A stretch of 64,000 bases of DNA from Opitutaceae bacterium (GTDB lineage: Bacteria > Verrucomicrobiota > Verrucomicrobiia > Opitutales > Opitutaceae). A program made the position numbers and the translations under genes. The DNA lies in NCBI GenBank assembly GCA_019634615.1, contig JAHCAZ010000002.1:124001-188000 (forward strand), read 5' to 3'. This document shows positions 50,380 through 58,769 of this stretch, piece after piece. The notes under the pieces were generated by a model. That model searched no databases. It worked only from the letters and a program-made list of their open reading frames with translations, and had not been told where the DNA came from. How positions within the stretch are numbered: the first letter of the stretch is position 1; each line of letters opens with the position of its first letter.

Positions 50380-51492
50380 ATGAGCACGACTTTTTTCGAC
50401 AAGCCCGTCGCCCGCAAAACCGCCGCCAACCCCCTCGGGCTCCGCGGCGTCGACCACATCGAGTTCATCGTCGACGACGCCGACCAGTGGCGCGATTTCT
50501 TCCGCCACAAGTACGGCATGGCCACCCGCTTCTACGCCGACGAGAAGACCGGCGTGAAGGGCCGCCGGGCCCACGTCGTGGGGCAGGGGCGCATCAACTT
50601 CATCGTCGCCGAGCCGCAGGGCCGCGGACCCGAGGCCGACTTCATGCGCTGGCATCTCGACAAGCACGGCTGCGGGGTGCGCGACGTCGCCTTCCGCGTG
50701 CAGGACGCCGCCCACGCCCTCGCCGAGGCCGGGCGCCGCGGGGCGAAGGTCGTGCGCGCGCTCGACCAGCACGCCGAGTTCAACGGCGCCGCCATCGCCG
50801 CGTACGGCGACACGATCCACACCTTCATCGAGCGCAAGCCGCACACCGGCTTCGCCCCCGGCTACGTGCCGGTGCCGGGCGTCGTCGAGGACGGCGACAT
50901 CCACTTCGCGATGATCGACCACGTCGTCGCCAACGTGGAGCACATGGACGAGTGGGTGCAGTTCTACGAGCGCGTCTTCGGTTTCGACCTCTTCATGCAC
51001 TTCGACATCAACACCGGCCGCAGCGCCCTGATGTCGAAGGTCGTCAGCCCGACCGACGGCTGGGTGAAGCTCCCGATCAACGAGCCCTCGTCCGCCAACT
51101 CGCAGATCCAGGAATTCCTCGACCGCTACAACGGCGCCGGCGTGCAGCACATCGCGCTCCTCACGCCCGACATCATGAAGACTGTCGCCGAGATGCGCCG
51201 CATGGGCCAGGAGTTCCTCGACGTGCCCGACACCTATTACGACGCGGAGTTCGACGCCCGCATCGGCGCCATCGAGGAGGACAAGGAGGAGCTCAAGCGC
51301 CTCAAGATCCTCGTCGACCGCGACCACGACGGCTACCTGCTCCAGCTCTTCACCAAGTGCGTCTTCACGCGCCCGACGCTCTTCTTCGAGGTCATCCAGC
51401 GCCGCGGCCGCGCCCTCGGTTTCGGCGAGGGCAACTTCCGCGCCCTCTTCGAGGCCATCGAGCGCGAACAGGCGCGGCGCGGGACGCTCTGA
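50380..51492 (+). CDS. hppD: 4-hydroxyphenylpyruvate dioxygenase
   Basis: A 370-residue two-domain VOC dioxygenase. The N-terminal pseudo-domain starts at GLRGVDHIEFIVDDADQWRDFF. The catalytic C-domain has the three iron ligands: His in MIDHVVANVEH, His in VQHIALLTPDI, and Glu in RPTLFFEVIQRRG. It converts 4-hydroxyphenylpyruvate to homogentisate using O2. The next gene, hmgA, starts 10 bases after the stop. The ATG at 50380 is preferred over one at 50356. No tyrosine aminotransferase gene is in the window, so the oxo-acid comes from a general aminotransferase. Confidence 0.95.
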   Translation: MSTTFFDKPVARKTAANPLGLRGVDHIEFIVDDADQWRDFFRHKYGMATRFYADEKTGVKGRRAHVVGQGRINFIVAEPQGRGPEADFMRWHLDKHGCGVRDVAFRVQDAAHALAEAGRRGAKVVRALDQHAEFNGAAIAAYGDTIHTFIERKPHTGFAPGYVPVPGVVEDGDIHFAMIDHVVANVEHMDEWVQFYERVFGFDLFMHFDINTGRSALMSKVVSPTDGWVKLPINEPSSANSQIQEFLDRYNGAGVQHIALLTPDIMKTVAEMRRMGQEFLDVPDTYYDAEFDARIGAIEEDKEELKRLKILVDRDHDGYLLQLFTKCVFTRPTLFFEVIQRRGRALGFGEGNFRALFEAIEREQARRGTL

Positions 51493-51502
51493 TTTTCCCC
51501 CC

Positions 51503-52684
51503 ATGCACTACCTCCGCCTCGGCTCCCTCCCGCGCAAGCACCACGTGAAGTTTCCGCGCGACGCTGCGGCGAGCTTCAAGGGCGAGGGGCTGCACTACGA
51601 GCACGTCGTCACCACCGAGGGCTTCGACCGTGCCTACGCGATCCTCTACCACACCAAGCCGCCGACCCGCGTGAAGACGGTCGAGCGCTTCGCCGACTGG
51701 ACGCTGCAGCCCGGCGCGCCGACGCCCCTGCGGCACCACCACCTCAAGTCCGCCGCCATGGCCCGCGCAGGTGACCCGTACACCGGCCGCGTGCCGCTGA
51801 TGTTCAACCCCGACATCACGTGCAGCCGCTGCCGCCCCGCGACCGCCATGGCGGCGGGCTATGATTTCTACCGCAACGGCCGCAGCGACGACGTCATCTT
51901 CGTCTGGCGCGGCGCCGGCTGGCTCGAGAGCACCTTCGGCCGCCTGCGCTACCGGCAGGACGACTACATCGTCATTCCGCGCGGCACCATCTACCGCCTC
52001 GTGCCCGACGACATCGCGCAGGAGGACTACCTCATCCTCGAGTCGGCCCACCCCGTGCGCATCCCCGCGCGCTACCTGCACCCCGAGGGGCAGATCCGCC
52101 TCGGCGCGCCGTACAGCGAGCGCGATTTCCACGGGCCGACCGAGCTCGCGCCGTGCGACGACGAGGGCGACTTCGCCGTGCTCACCAAGGACCGCGGTCG
52201 CTTCACCAAGAACATCCTCGCGAGCCATCCCTTCGACGTCGTCGGCTGGGATGGCTGCCTGTATCCGTTCACCTTCAACGCGAACGATTTCGAGCCGCTC
52301 ACTGGCACCGTGCACCTGCCGCCGCCGGTGCACCAGACCTTCGAGATCAACGGCTTCGTCATCTGCACCTTCGCCCCGCGCTACCTCGACCATCACCCCG
52401 AGGCCATCAAGGTCCCGTGGGCGCACGACAACACCGAGGCCGACGAGGTGCTGTTCTATGTCCGCGGCGAGTTCGGCTCCCGCAAGGGCGTCGAGCCCGG
52501 TTCCTTTACTCTTCACCCGCAGGGCATCCCCCACGGCCCGCATCCCGGCACCACGCTGAAAAGCATGGCCGCCACCCGCACCGAGGAACTCGCCGTGATG
52601 TTCGACACCGCCCAGCCCCTCGAGCTCACCGCCCAGGCCCTCGCAATGGACGACCCGGCTTACCCGCTGAGCTGGCTGGGCTAG
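51503..52684 (+). CDS. hmgA: Homogentisate 1,2-dioxygenase
   Basis: A 393-residue cupin dioxygenase slightly shorter than the approximately 430-residue classical form. Recognisable regions: YEHVVTTEGFDRAYAILYHTKPPT, GWDGCLYPFTFNANDFEP, PPVHQTFEINGFVICTFAPRYLDHHPEAIKVPWAHDNTEADEVLFYV and the C-terminal HPQGIPHGPHPG with His/Glu iron ligands. It opens the ring of homogentisate to maleylacetoacetate. It is cotranscribed with hppD. The downstream C-family palindrome C4 starts five bases after the stop. Confidence 0.93.
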   Translation: MHYLRLGSLPRKHHVKFPRDAAASFKGEGLHYEHVVTTEGFDRAYAILYHTKPPTRVKTVERFADWTLQPGAPTPLRHHHLKSAAMARAGDPYTGRVPLMFNPDITCSRCRPATAMAAGYDFYRNGRSDDVIFVWRGAGWLESTFGRLRYRQDDYIVIPRGTIYRLVPDDIAQEDYLILESAHPVRIPARYLHPEGQIRLGAPYSERDFHGPTELAPCDDEGDFAVLTKDRGRFTKNILASHPFDVVGWDGCLYPFTFNANDFEPLTGTVHLPPPVHQTFEINGFVICTFAPRYLDHHPEAIKVPWAHDNTEADEVLFYVRGEFGSRKGVEPGSFTLHPQGIPHGPHPGTTLKSMAATRTEELAVMFDTAQPLELTAQALAMDDPAYPLSWLG

Positions 52685-52689
52685 GTATT

Positions 52690-52769
52690 TGGGTAGCGCC
52701 CGGCCTCCGGACGGGCGGATCGGCGTGCGCATGCCCAACGCGGCCCGTCCGGAGGCCGGGCCCTACCCA
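52690..52769. repeat. C-family palindrome C4 (no insertion)
   Basis: Left GGGTAGCGCCCGGCCTCC runs directly into GGACGGGC, then the loop, then the inverted right arm. This uninterrupted copy defines the 'empty site' for the E insertions seen in C1 and C3. Confidence 0.9.
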
Positions 52770-52837
52770 CGCAAGGCCTCGGGCCGTCCTAAAGGTTGTC
52801 TCCCCCTCCGCTTTCCTGTCTCCTTCCCCCAATCCCT

Positions 52838-53446
52838 ATGCAGCTCGACTTCGCCGGCCTCGACGTGCGCAACGCTTACCAGTGGATGATCTCCACGATT
52901 CTCCCGCGGCCCATCGCGTGGGTCTCGACCATCTCCGCCGACGGCAAGACCAACCTCGCGCCGTTCTCCTTCTTCCAGGGCATCACGGCCAACCCGCCGA
53001 CGCTCATGTTCGTCCCGGTCAACAACCGCGAGGGCGTGAAGAAGGACACCGTGCGCAACATCGAGGCCGTGCCGGAGTTCGTCGTTAACCTCGTCTCGCA
53101 CGACCTCGCCGCGCAGATGAACCAGACCGCCGCGCTGCTGCCGTACGGCGAGAGCGAGTTCGAGAAGTTCGGCATCGCCGCCGCACCCTCCACGACCATC
53201 CGCCCGCCGCGCGTCGCGGCTGCACCGGTGGCGTTCGAGTGCGTGCTCGACCGCATCATCAACATCGGCGAGGGCCCGCTCGCCGCCAACGTCGTCTTCG
53301 GCCGCATCCGCACCGCGCACCTGCGCGACGACATCCTCGGCCCCGACGGCAAGCCCGACCCCGCCAAGCTCGACCTCATCGCCCGCATGGGCGGCGACAA
53401 CTACGCGACCACGCGCGACGTATTCAGTCTGACGCGGCCAAGGTAA
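52838..53446 (+). CDS. Flavin reductase-like FMN-binding protein
   Basis: A 202-residue protein of the flavin-reductase-like split-barrel family: STILPRPIAWVSTISADGKTNLAPFSFFQGITANPPTLMF near the N-terminus contains the FMN-contact residues. A GPLAANVVFGRIRTAHL-type strand lies near the end. It could supply reduced flavin to a monooxygenase or act as an independent reductase; no partner oxygenase is adjacent. It follows hmgA after the C4 repeat and precedes a thiolase by 46 bases. The ATG at 52838 is chosen for family length. Confidence 0.82.
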   Translation: MQLDFAGLDVRNAYQWMISTILPRPIAWVSTISADGKTNLAPFSFFQGITANPPTLMFVPVNNREGVKKDTVRNIEAVPEFVVNLVSHDLAAQMNQTAALLPYGESEFEKFGIAAAPSTTIRPPRVAAAPVAFECVLDRIINIGEGPLAANVVFGRIRTAHLRDDILGPDGKPDPAKLDLIARMGGDNYATTRDVFSLTRPR

Positions 53447-53492
53447 GGCCGCGCCCCCATCACCCATTACCTATCACCCATCACCCCACACC

Positions 53493-54671
53493 ATGTCCGA
53501 CCTCGTCATCCTCTCCGCCACCCGCACCCCCATCGGCGCCTTCCAGGGCGGCCTTGCGTCCATTCCCGCGCCGCGCCTCGGCGCCGCGGCGATCAACGGC
53601 GCGCTGGCCCGCGCCGGGGTCGCGCCCGGCGACGTGACCGATGTCCTCATGGGCAACGTCCTCCAGGCCGGGCAGGGCCAGGCGCCGGCGCGCCAGGCCG
53701 CGATCCATGCCGGGCTCCCTTCTTCGGCCCGCGCCGTCACCGTGCACAAGGTCTGCGGCTCCAGTCTTCAATCCGTCATGCAGGCCGCGCACGCCCTGCG
53801 CGCCGGCATGGGCTCCGTCTACGTCGCCGGCGGTATGGAGAGCATGTCACAGTCACCGTACCTCCTGCCCAAGGCCCGCGATGGTTTCCGTCTCGGGCAT
53901 CAGCAGGTGATTGACTCGCTGATCATCGACGGACTCTGGGACCCGTACGGCAACCTGCACATGGGCAGCTGCGCCGAGAAATGCGCCGCCAAGTACACCT
54001 TTACGCGCGAGCAGCAGGACGCCTATGCGGTCGCGAGCTTCCAGCGCGCGAACGCCGCGCAGAAGGCGGGAATGTTCGCCGACGAGATCACGCCGGTGGA
54101 AATCGCCGACGCCAAGGGCAACGTCACCAAGGTCGAGCACGACGAGGGTCCGGCCAAGGTGAAGTACGACAAGATCCCGACCCTGAAGCCTGCTTTCCAG
54201 AAGGACGGCACCATCACGCCGGCCAACGCCTCGTCGCTCAACGACGGCGCCGCCGCGCTCGTCGTGACCACGGCCGCGTATGCCGCGGCGAAGGGCCTCA
54301 AGCCCATCGCGTGCCTCGTGGCCTTCGGCGCCCACGCGCAGGAGCCCGTATGGTTCACCACCGCGCCCGTCCCGGCCGCGCAGCAGGCGCTGGCGGCGGC
54401 GGGGTGGGGCGTGGGCGACGTGGACTTGTGGGAGGTCAACGAGGCCTTCGCCGTTGTGCCGATGGCGTTCATGCAGGAACTCGGCGTGCCGGCGGACAAG
54501 GTGAACGTCCGCGGCGGCGCGATCGCCCTCGGCCACCCCATCGGCGCCAGCGGCGCCCGTATCCTCGTAACCTTGATCGCCGCCCTCCGCGAACGCCGCC
54601 TCAAGCGCGGCCTAGCCGCCATCTGCATCGGCGGCGGCGAAGGCCTCGCGGTTTGTGTGGAACTCGTGTGA
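53493..54671 (+). CDS. Acetyl-CoA C-acetyltransferase (thiolase)
   Basis: A 392-residue thiolase of standard length. The nucleophilic Cys is in KVCGSSLQSVMQAA, with the NEAFAVVP motif, the catalytic His in GGAIALGHPIGASGARI and the second Cys in CIGGGEGLAV. It interconverts two acetyl-CoA and acetoacetyl-CoA. Here it can consume the acetoacetate released from tyrosine once activated, which the acyl-CoA synthetase downstream could do. A D-family repeat with the GxxExxY gene separates it from that synthetase. Confidence 0.92.
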   Translation: MSDLVILSATRTPIGAFQGGLASIPAPRLGAAAINGALARAGVAPGDVTDVLMGNVLQAGQGQAPARQAAIHAGLPSSARAVTVHKVCGSSLQSVMQAAHALRAGMGSVYVAGGMESMSQSPYLLPKARDGFRLGHQQVIDSLIIDGLWDPYGNLHMGSCAEKCAAKYTFTREQQDAYAVASFQRANAAQKAGMFADEITPVEIADAKGNVTKVEHDEGPAKVKYDKIPTLKPAFQKDGTITPANASSLNDGAAALVVTTAAYAAAKGLKPIACLVAFGAHAQEPVWFTTAPVPAAQQALAAAGWGVGDVDLWEVNEAFAVVPMAFMQELGVPADKVNVRGGAIALGHPIGASGARILVTLIAALRERRLKRGLAAICIGGGEGLAVCVELV

Positions 54672-54677
54672 CGGAGA

Positions 54678-54712
54678 TTTGAACCACGGATTACACGGAT
54701 TGCACGGATTGG
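54678..54712. repeat. D-family left arm bordering the GxxExxY gene (D4-left)
   Basis: TTTGAACCACGGATTACACG and continuing GGAT units end three bases before the ATG of the GxxExxY gene. It is the inverted partner of the arm at 55084-55115. Confidence 0.9.
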
Positions 54713-54715
54713 ACG

Positions 54716-55078
54716 ATGCGGCACCGGGAGATAACCGAGGCGGTCATCGGCGCGGCGATTGCCGTGTTGAACCACCTGAAACCGGGATTGGATGAGAAGC
54801 TTTATGAACGCGCGCTGGTCATTGAGTTGGCCAAGCGCGGGCACAAGGTCGATCAGCAGCGCCAGTATCCCGTGACCTATGAGGGCAAGGAGATTGGGAC
54901 CTTGATTCCGGACCTGATTGTGGACGATGTTGTGATCGCCGACCCCAAAGTCGTTACCGACTTCAACGAAGCCCACACTGCCCAGATGATCGGCTACCTG
55001 AACATCACCCAGCTTCAGGTCGCCCTCCTCCTCAACTTCAAGCACGCCACCCTGCGCTGGAAACGCATCGTACGTTAA
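54716..55078 (+). CDS. GxxExxY protein (PD-(D/E)XK nuclease-fold family)
   Basis: A 120-residue protein of the GxxExxY/PDDEXK_3 family: EITEAVIGAAIAVLNHLKPGLDEKLYERAL includes the Gly-x-x-Glu-x-x-Tyr motif (GLDEKLY). IPDLIVDDVVIADPKV corresponds to the nuclease-fold strand where an Asp and a Glu/Lys are expected; the second position is degenerate (ADPKV). Family function is unknown; members are multicopy in Verrucomicrobiota. The gene is bounded exactly by inverted D-family arms (3 bases before the ATG, 5 bases after the stop) and its base composition is less GC-rich than its neighbours, consistent with an inserted unit between thiolase and synthetase genes. Confidence 0.85.
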   Translation: MRHREITEAVIGAAIAVLNHLKPGLDEKLYERALVIELAKRGHKVDQQRQYPVTYEGKEIGTLIPDLIVDDVVIADPKVVTDFNEAHTAQMIGYLNITQLQVALLLNFKHATLRWKRIVR

Positions 55079-55083
55079 CAGCT

Positions 55084-55115
55084 ATCCGTGCCATCCGTGT
55101 AATCCGTGGTTAAAA
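55084..55115. repeat. D-family right arm bordering the GxxExxY gene (D4-right)
   Basis: ATCCGTGCCATCCGTGTAAT and continuing to GGTTAAAA, the inverse of the left arm. It ends directly at the ATG of the synthetase gene, so it also supplies that gene's upstream region, with no Shine-Dalgarno sequence visible. Confidence 0.9.
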
Positions 55116-57047
55116 ATGACTACCCCATCCTACCTCTGGCATCCTGACGACCATCCCTGGACCAAAGACTCCCATCTCGCTCGCTTTATGCGGGCGCAGG
55201 GGTGTGCGTCTCAGGATGAGCTGCACGCGAAGTCTGTCCGCGACACCGCGGCGTTTTGGGATGCGGCCATGCAGGACATGGGGGTCGAGTGGTTCACGCC
55301 GTACACGCAGGTGAAGGACGATTCTCGCGGGTTCGCGTGGACCCGTTGGTTCCTCAACGGCGAGGTCAATATCGCCCACAACTGCATCGATCGCCACGTG
55401 CGCGACGGCCATGGCGACGAGGTGGCGCTTTATTACGAGACCGACTCCGACCGCCCCGAGGACCGCCGCACGCGCACCTTCGCCGATCTCAAGGCCGCCG
55501 TGGACGACTGCGCCGGCGCGCTCAAGTCCATGGGCGTCGGCCTCGGCGACAGCGTCGCCCTCTACGCGCCCATGCGCATCGAAACCGTCGAGGTCATGAT
55601 GGCGTGCTTCAAAATCGGCGCCCGCTTCGTCCCCATCTTCTGCGGTTACGGCGAATCCGCTGTCGTCGAGCGCATCGAGTCCTGCCAGGCCCGCGTGCTC
55701 TTCGCCGTCGAGCACCTGCACCGCCGCGGCAAGTCCGTGGACACGGGCAGCATCGCCCGCGCCGCCGCCGCCCGCGTGCCGAGCGTGCAGCGCGTGATCT
55801 GCTTCGACGCGCCCGACTGGATGCGCTTCCTCCGCAGCGCCCCGAGCTACACCGGTTGCGAGCGCACCGCCGCCGAGGAGCCCTGTCTCATCATCTACAC
55901 CAGCGGCACCACCGGCCGCCCGAAGGGCACCGTGCACACGCACGCCGGCTGCCTCGCCCAGATGGGCAAGGAGGTGCGCTACGCCTTCAACGTGCAGCCC
56001 GGCGAGCCGTTCTTCTGGTTCACCGACATCGGCTGGATGATGGGCCCGTGGGAAATCATCGGCTGCCTGCTCTACCGCACGCCCATTGTCCTTTTCGACG
56101 GCGCACCCGACTATCCCGACCACGACCGGCTCTGGCGCACGCTCGAGCGCCTCAAGGTCGTGACGTTCGCCGCGTCGCCGACCCTCGTGCGTCTTTTCAT
56201 GCGCGCGACCGACGGCAAAGGGCCGCAGGGTCACGATCTCTCGCGGCTCCGCGTGCTTGGCTCCACCGGTGAGCCTTGGGACGAGACCTCGTACCGCTGG
56301 TACTTCGAGCACGTCGGCGGCGGGCGTTGTCCCGTCATCAACATCTCCGGCGGCACCGAGATCGTCGGCTGCCTGCTCTCCGCCACGCCGCTCCTGCCGT
56401 TGCGCCCGTGCTCGCTGGGGCGCCCCGGCCTCGGCATGGACGTCGCGATATGCGCCGACGACGGCACGCCCGTGCCGCGCGGTACCGTCGGGCATCTGGT
56501 CTGCCGTCAGCCGGCCCCGTCGATGACCAAGAGCTTCCTCCACGACGACGCGCGCTATCTCGAGACCTACTTCAGCCAGATACCCGGCGTGTGGTATCAC
56601 GGCGACTGGGCGCGGCAGGATGAGGACGGCACCTGCTTCGTGCTCGGCCGCAGCGACGACACCATCAAGGTCGCCGGCAAGCGCGTCGGCCCCGCCGAGG
56701 TCGAGGGCGTGCTCACGGCGCACCCCGCGATCAGCGAGGCCGCCACCATCGGCGCCCCCGACGAACTCAAGGGCCAGGTCCTCGTGTGCTTCGTCGTCGT
56801 GAAGCCCGGCAAGTCCGCCCCGCCCGAGAAGGAACTGATCGCCCACGTCGCCGCCCAGATGGGCAAGCCCCTCGCGCCGAAATCCGTCCATGTCGTCGCC
56901 GCGCTCCCCAAGACCCGCAGCGGCAAGATCCTCCGCGGCACCATCCTCCGCGTCTACACCGGCCAGCCCGCCGGCGACCTCACCAGCGTCGATAATCCCG
57001 CGGCGCTTGAGACGATCCGCGAGCTGGGCATGAAGAGTAAGGCGTAG
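55116..57047 (+). CDS. Acyl-CoA synthetase (AMP-forming), acetyl/acetoacetyl-CoA synthetase-like
   Basis: A 643-residue ANL-family enzyme with the P-loop-like IIYTSGTTGRPKGTVHTH, the motif VINISGGTEIVG, GRSDDTIKVAGKRVGPAEVE and the C-terminal catalytic Lys in KTRSGKILRGTI. It forms acyl-AMP, then acyl-CoA. The N-terminal cap region (WHPDDHPWTKDSHLARFM) resembles the acetoacetyl-CoA and acetyl-CoA synthetase branch. Next to a thiolase and tyrosine-degradation genes, activation of acetoacetate is plausible; acetate is the alternative. It would have been directly downstream of the thiolase before the GxxExxY unit. Confidence 0.82.
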   Translation: MTTPSYLWHPDDHPWTKDSHLARFMRAQGCASQDELHAKSVRDTAAFWDAAMQDMGVEWFTPYTQVKDDSRGFAWTRWFLNGEVNIAHNCIDRHVRDGHGDEVALYYETDSDRPEDRRTRTFADLKAAVDDCAGALKSMGVGLGDSVALYAPMRIETVEVMMACFKIGARFVPIFCGYGESAVVERIESCQARVLFAVEHLHRRGKSVDTGSIARAAAARVPSVQRVICFDAPDWMRFLRSAPSYTGCERTAAEEPCLIIYTSGTTGRPKGTVHTHAGCLAQMGKEVRYAFNVQPGEPFFWFTDIGWMMGPWEIIGCLLYRTPIVLFDGAPDYPDHDRLWRTLERLKVVTFAASPTLVRLFMRATDGKGPQGHDLSRLRVLGSTGEPWDETSYRWYFEHVGGGRCPVINISGGTEIVGCLLSATPLLPLRPCSLGRPGLGMDVAICADDGTPVPRGTVGHLVCRQPAPSMTKSFLHDDARYLETYFSQIPGVWYHGDWARQDEDGTCFVLGRSDDTIKVAGKRVGPAEVEGVLTAHPAISEAATIGAPDELKGQVLVCFVVVKPGKSAPPEKELIAHVAAQMGKPLAPKSVHVVAALPKTRSGKILRGTILRVYTGQPAGDLTSVDNPAALETIRELGMKSKA

Positions 57048-57066
57048 GCGCGCAGACGCGGTGTTT

Positions 57067-57150
57067 TGGGTAGCGTCCGGCCTCCGGACGGACGGTTGGT
57101 CTTCCGCATGCGGTCATCGCTCCGTCCGTCCAGAGGCCGGACGCTACCTA
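57067..57150. repeat. C-family palindrome C5
   Basis: Left GGGTAGCGTCCGGCCTCC-GGACGG and right GTCCAGAGGCCGGACGCTAC with a loop unrelated to the other C copies. The rest of the 300-base gap (to 57350) holds CATCAGTGTGCATCAGTGG at about 57189-57208, the tail also found after K palindromes. No gene is present. Confidence 0.88.
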
Positions 57151-57350
57151 ATGCCAACACCCGCTCCGGATGCCCTAAATTTCCGGGCCCATCAGTGTGC
57201 ATCAGTGGTTCCCCAAATCCCTACTCCTTTTGGCTTAACGAAAGGGTTCAACTCCTGCGCAGCGTCCGCCAAGTCATGCGCAGTTCCACGAGCGGGAAAG
57301 GCTATCATCGGGGCAACACACACGCGCCGGTTCCAACCGGCCCTACCTCC

Positions 57351-58769
57351 ATGTCTGTCGCACCCCGCCCCAAACCCTTCCTCGAACCCCAATACTGCAA
57401 AGGCTGCCTCCGCTGCATCGAGGCCTGCCCGCGCGAGTGCATCACGCCCGGGTCCGAGATCAATCCCGCCACCGGCCTCGTGCCGGTCGAGCTGCACCTG
57501 GAAAACTGCAACGGCTGCACGCTCTGCCTGCAGGCGTGCCCCGAGCCCTACGGCCTCCGCCTCGAGACCGATCCGCCCGCACCCGCGTTCGCGCCCAACG
57601 GCGACTTCGAGCTCGAGGATCCCGCGAAGCTCTTCGGCGAGCGCTGCGTCGCCAACTACTCCGAGGGCGACCAGCCCGACGACCAGATCGCACTGCCCGC
57701 CTGCGAGCCCCTCGTGCTCAAGGGCACCTACGCCTCCGCCATCGGCGCGCTCCTCGCCGGCTGCCGGCACGTCTTCGGTTATCCGATCACGCCCAGCACC
57801 GAGGGCGCCGAGCTCATGGCCAAGATTCTGCCCAAGCTCGACGGCGCCTTCGTCCAGGCCGTGAGCGAGGTCGCCGCCGTCAACATGATGTACGGCGCCG
57901 GCGGCGCGGGCCTGCCCTGCATGACCTTCACGAGCAGCCCCGGCTTCAGCCTCATGCTCGAGGGCATCAGCTACATGATCGGCGCCGAGGTCCCGGGCGT
58001 CTTCGTCAACATCATGCGCGCCGGCCCCGGCCTGGGCAACATCGCCCCCGAGCAGGCCGACATCAAACTCGCCTGCCGCGGCCTCGGTCACGGCAACACG
58101 CGCGCCCTCGTCCTCGCCCCGAGCACGCCGCAGGAGATGCTCGACCTCACGCGCGAGGCCTTCGCGCTGTCCTTCCGCTACCGCAATCCCGTCATCATCC
58201 TCGGCGACGGTTACCTCGGCCAGATGACCGGCATGGTGAAGCTCCCGCCGACCATGACGCGGCCCGGCCTCCCCGCCTGGGCCGTCTGGGGCGACCGCGC
58301 CCACCGGCACAACCTCATCAGCTCCATCGCCCTCGCCGAGGCCGACCTCGAGACGCACAACCAGCACCTCAACCGCAAGTACGCCGCCATCTCCGCGTGC
58401 GAGCAGCGCGTCGAGTGCCACCGCTGCAGCGATGCCGAGGTCCTCGTCGTCGCCTGCAACACCCCCGCCCGCATGGCCAAGGGCGCAGTCGAGGCCGCCC
58501 GCGCGCAGGGCGTGAAGGCCGGGCTCTTCCGTCCCATCACGATCTGGCCCTTCCCGATCGACACCCTCGCCGAGATCCTTCCCGGCGTGGAGCGCATCGT
58601 CGTCGTTGAGGCCGGCCCGGGTCAGCTCGAGGACGAGCTCCGGCTCGCCCTGAGCCACGCCGGCATCGCCCCGCCCCCGATCGATCACGTGCGACGCTGC
58701 GGCGGCATCTTGCCGGCGCAGTCCGCCATCCTTGAAGGCATCCTGCAGGGTGAGGAGGTGCTGTCATGA
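57351..58769 (+). CDS. 2-oxoacid:ferredoxin oxidoreductase, ferredoxin + alpha subunit fusion (VOR-like)
   Basis: A 472-residue protein. The N-terminal double [4Fe-4S] domain has CKGCLRCIEACP (Cys16, 19, 22, 26) and CNGCTLCLQACP (Cys53, 56, 59, 63). The alpha part follows: GTYASAIGALLAGCRHVFGYPITPSTEGAELMAK (pyrimidine domain), EVAAVNMMYGAGGAGLPCMTFTSSPGFSLMLEG, and the transketolase C-like GVKAGLFRPITIWPFP. It oxidatively decarboxylates a 2-oxoacid to acyl-CoA, reducing ferredoxin, with the beta-gamma protein next to it. Motifs are closest to 2-oxoisovalerate (VOR) types; aromatic 2-oxoacids are possible given the neighbours. It is joined by ATGA overlap. Confidence 0.88.
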   Translation: MSVAPRPKPFLEPQYCKGCLRCIEACPRECITPGSEINPATGLVPVELHLENCNGCTLCLQACPEPYGLRLETDPPAPAFAPNGDFELEDPAKLFGERCVANYSEGDQPDDQIALPACEPLVLKGTYASAIGALLAGCRHVFGYPITPSTEGAELMAKILPKLDGAFVQAVSEVAAVNMMYGAGGAGLPCMTFTSSPGFSLMLEGISYMIGAEVPGVFVNIMRAGPGLGNIAPEQADIKLACRGLGHGNTRALVLAPSTPQEMLDLTREAFALSFRYRNPVIILGDGYLGQMTGMVKLPPTMTRPGLPAWAVWGDRAHRHNLISSIALAEADLETHNQHLNRKYAAISACEQRVECHRCSDAEVLVVACNTPARMAKGAVEAARAQGVKAGLFRPITIWPFPIDTLAEILPGVERIVVVEAGPGQLEDELRLALSHAGIAPPPIDHVRRCGGILPAQSAILEGILQGEEVLS

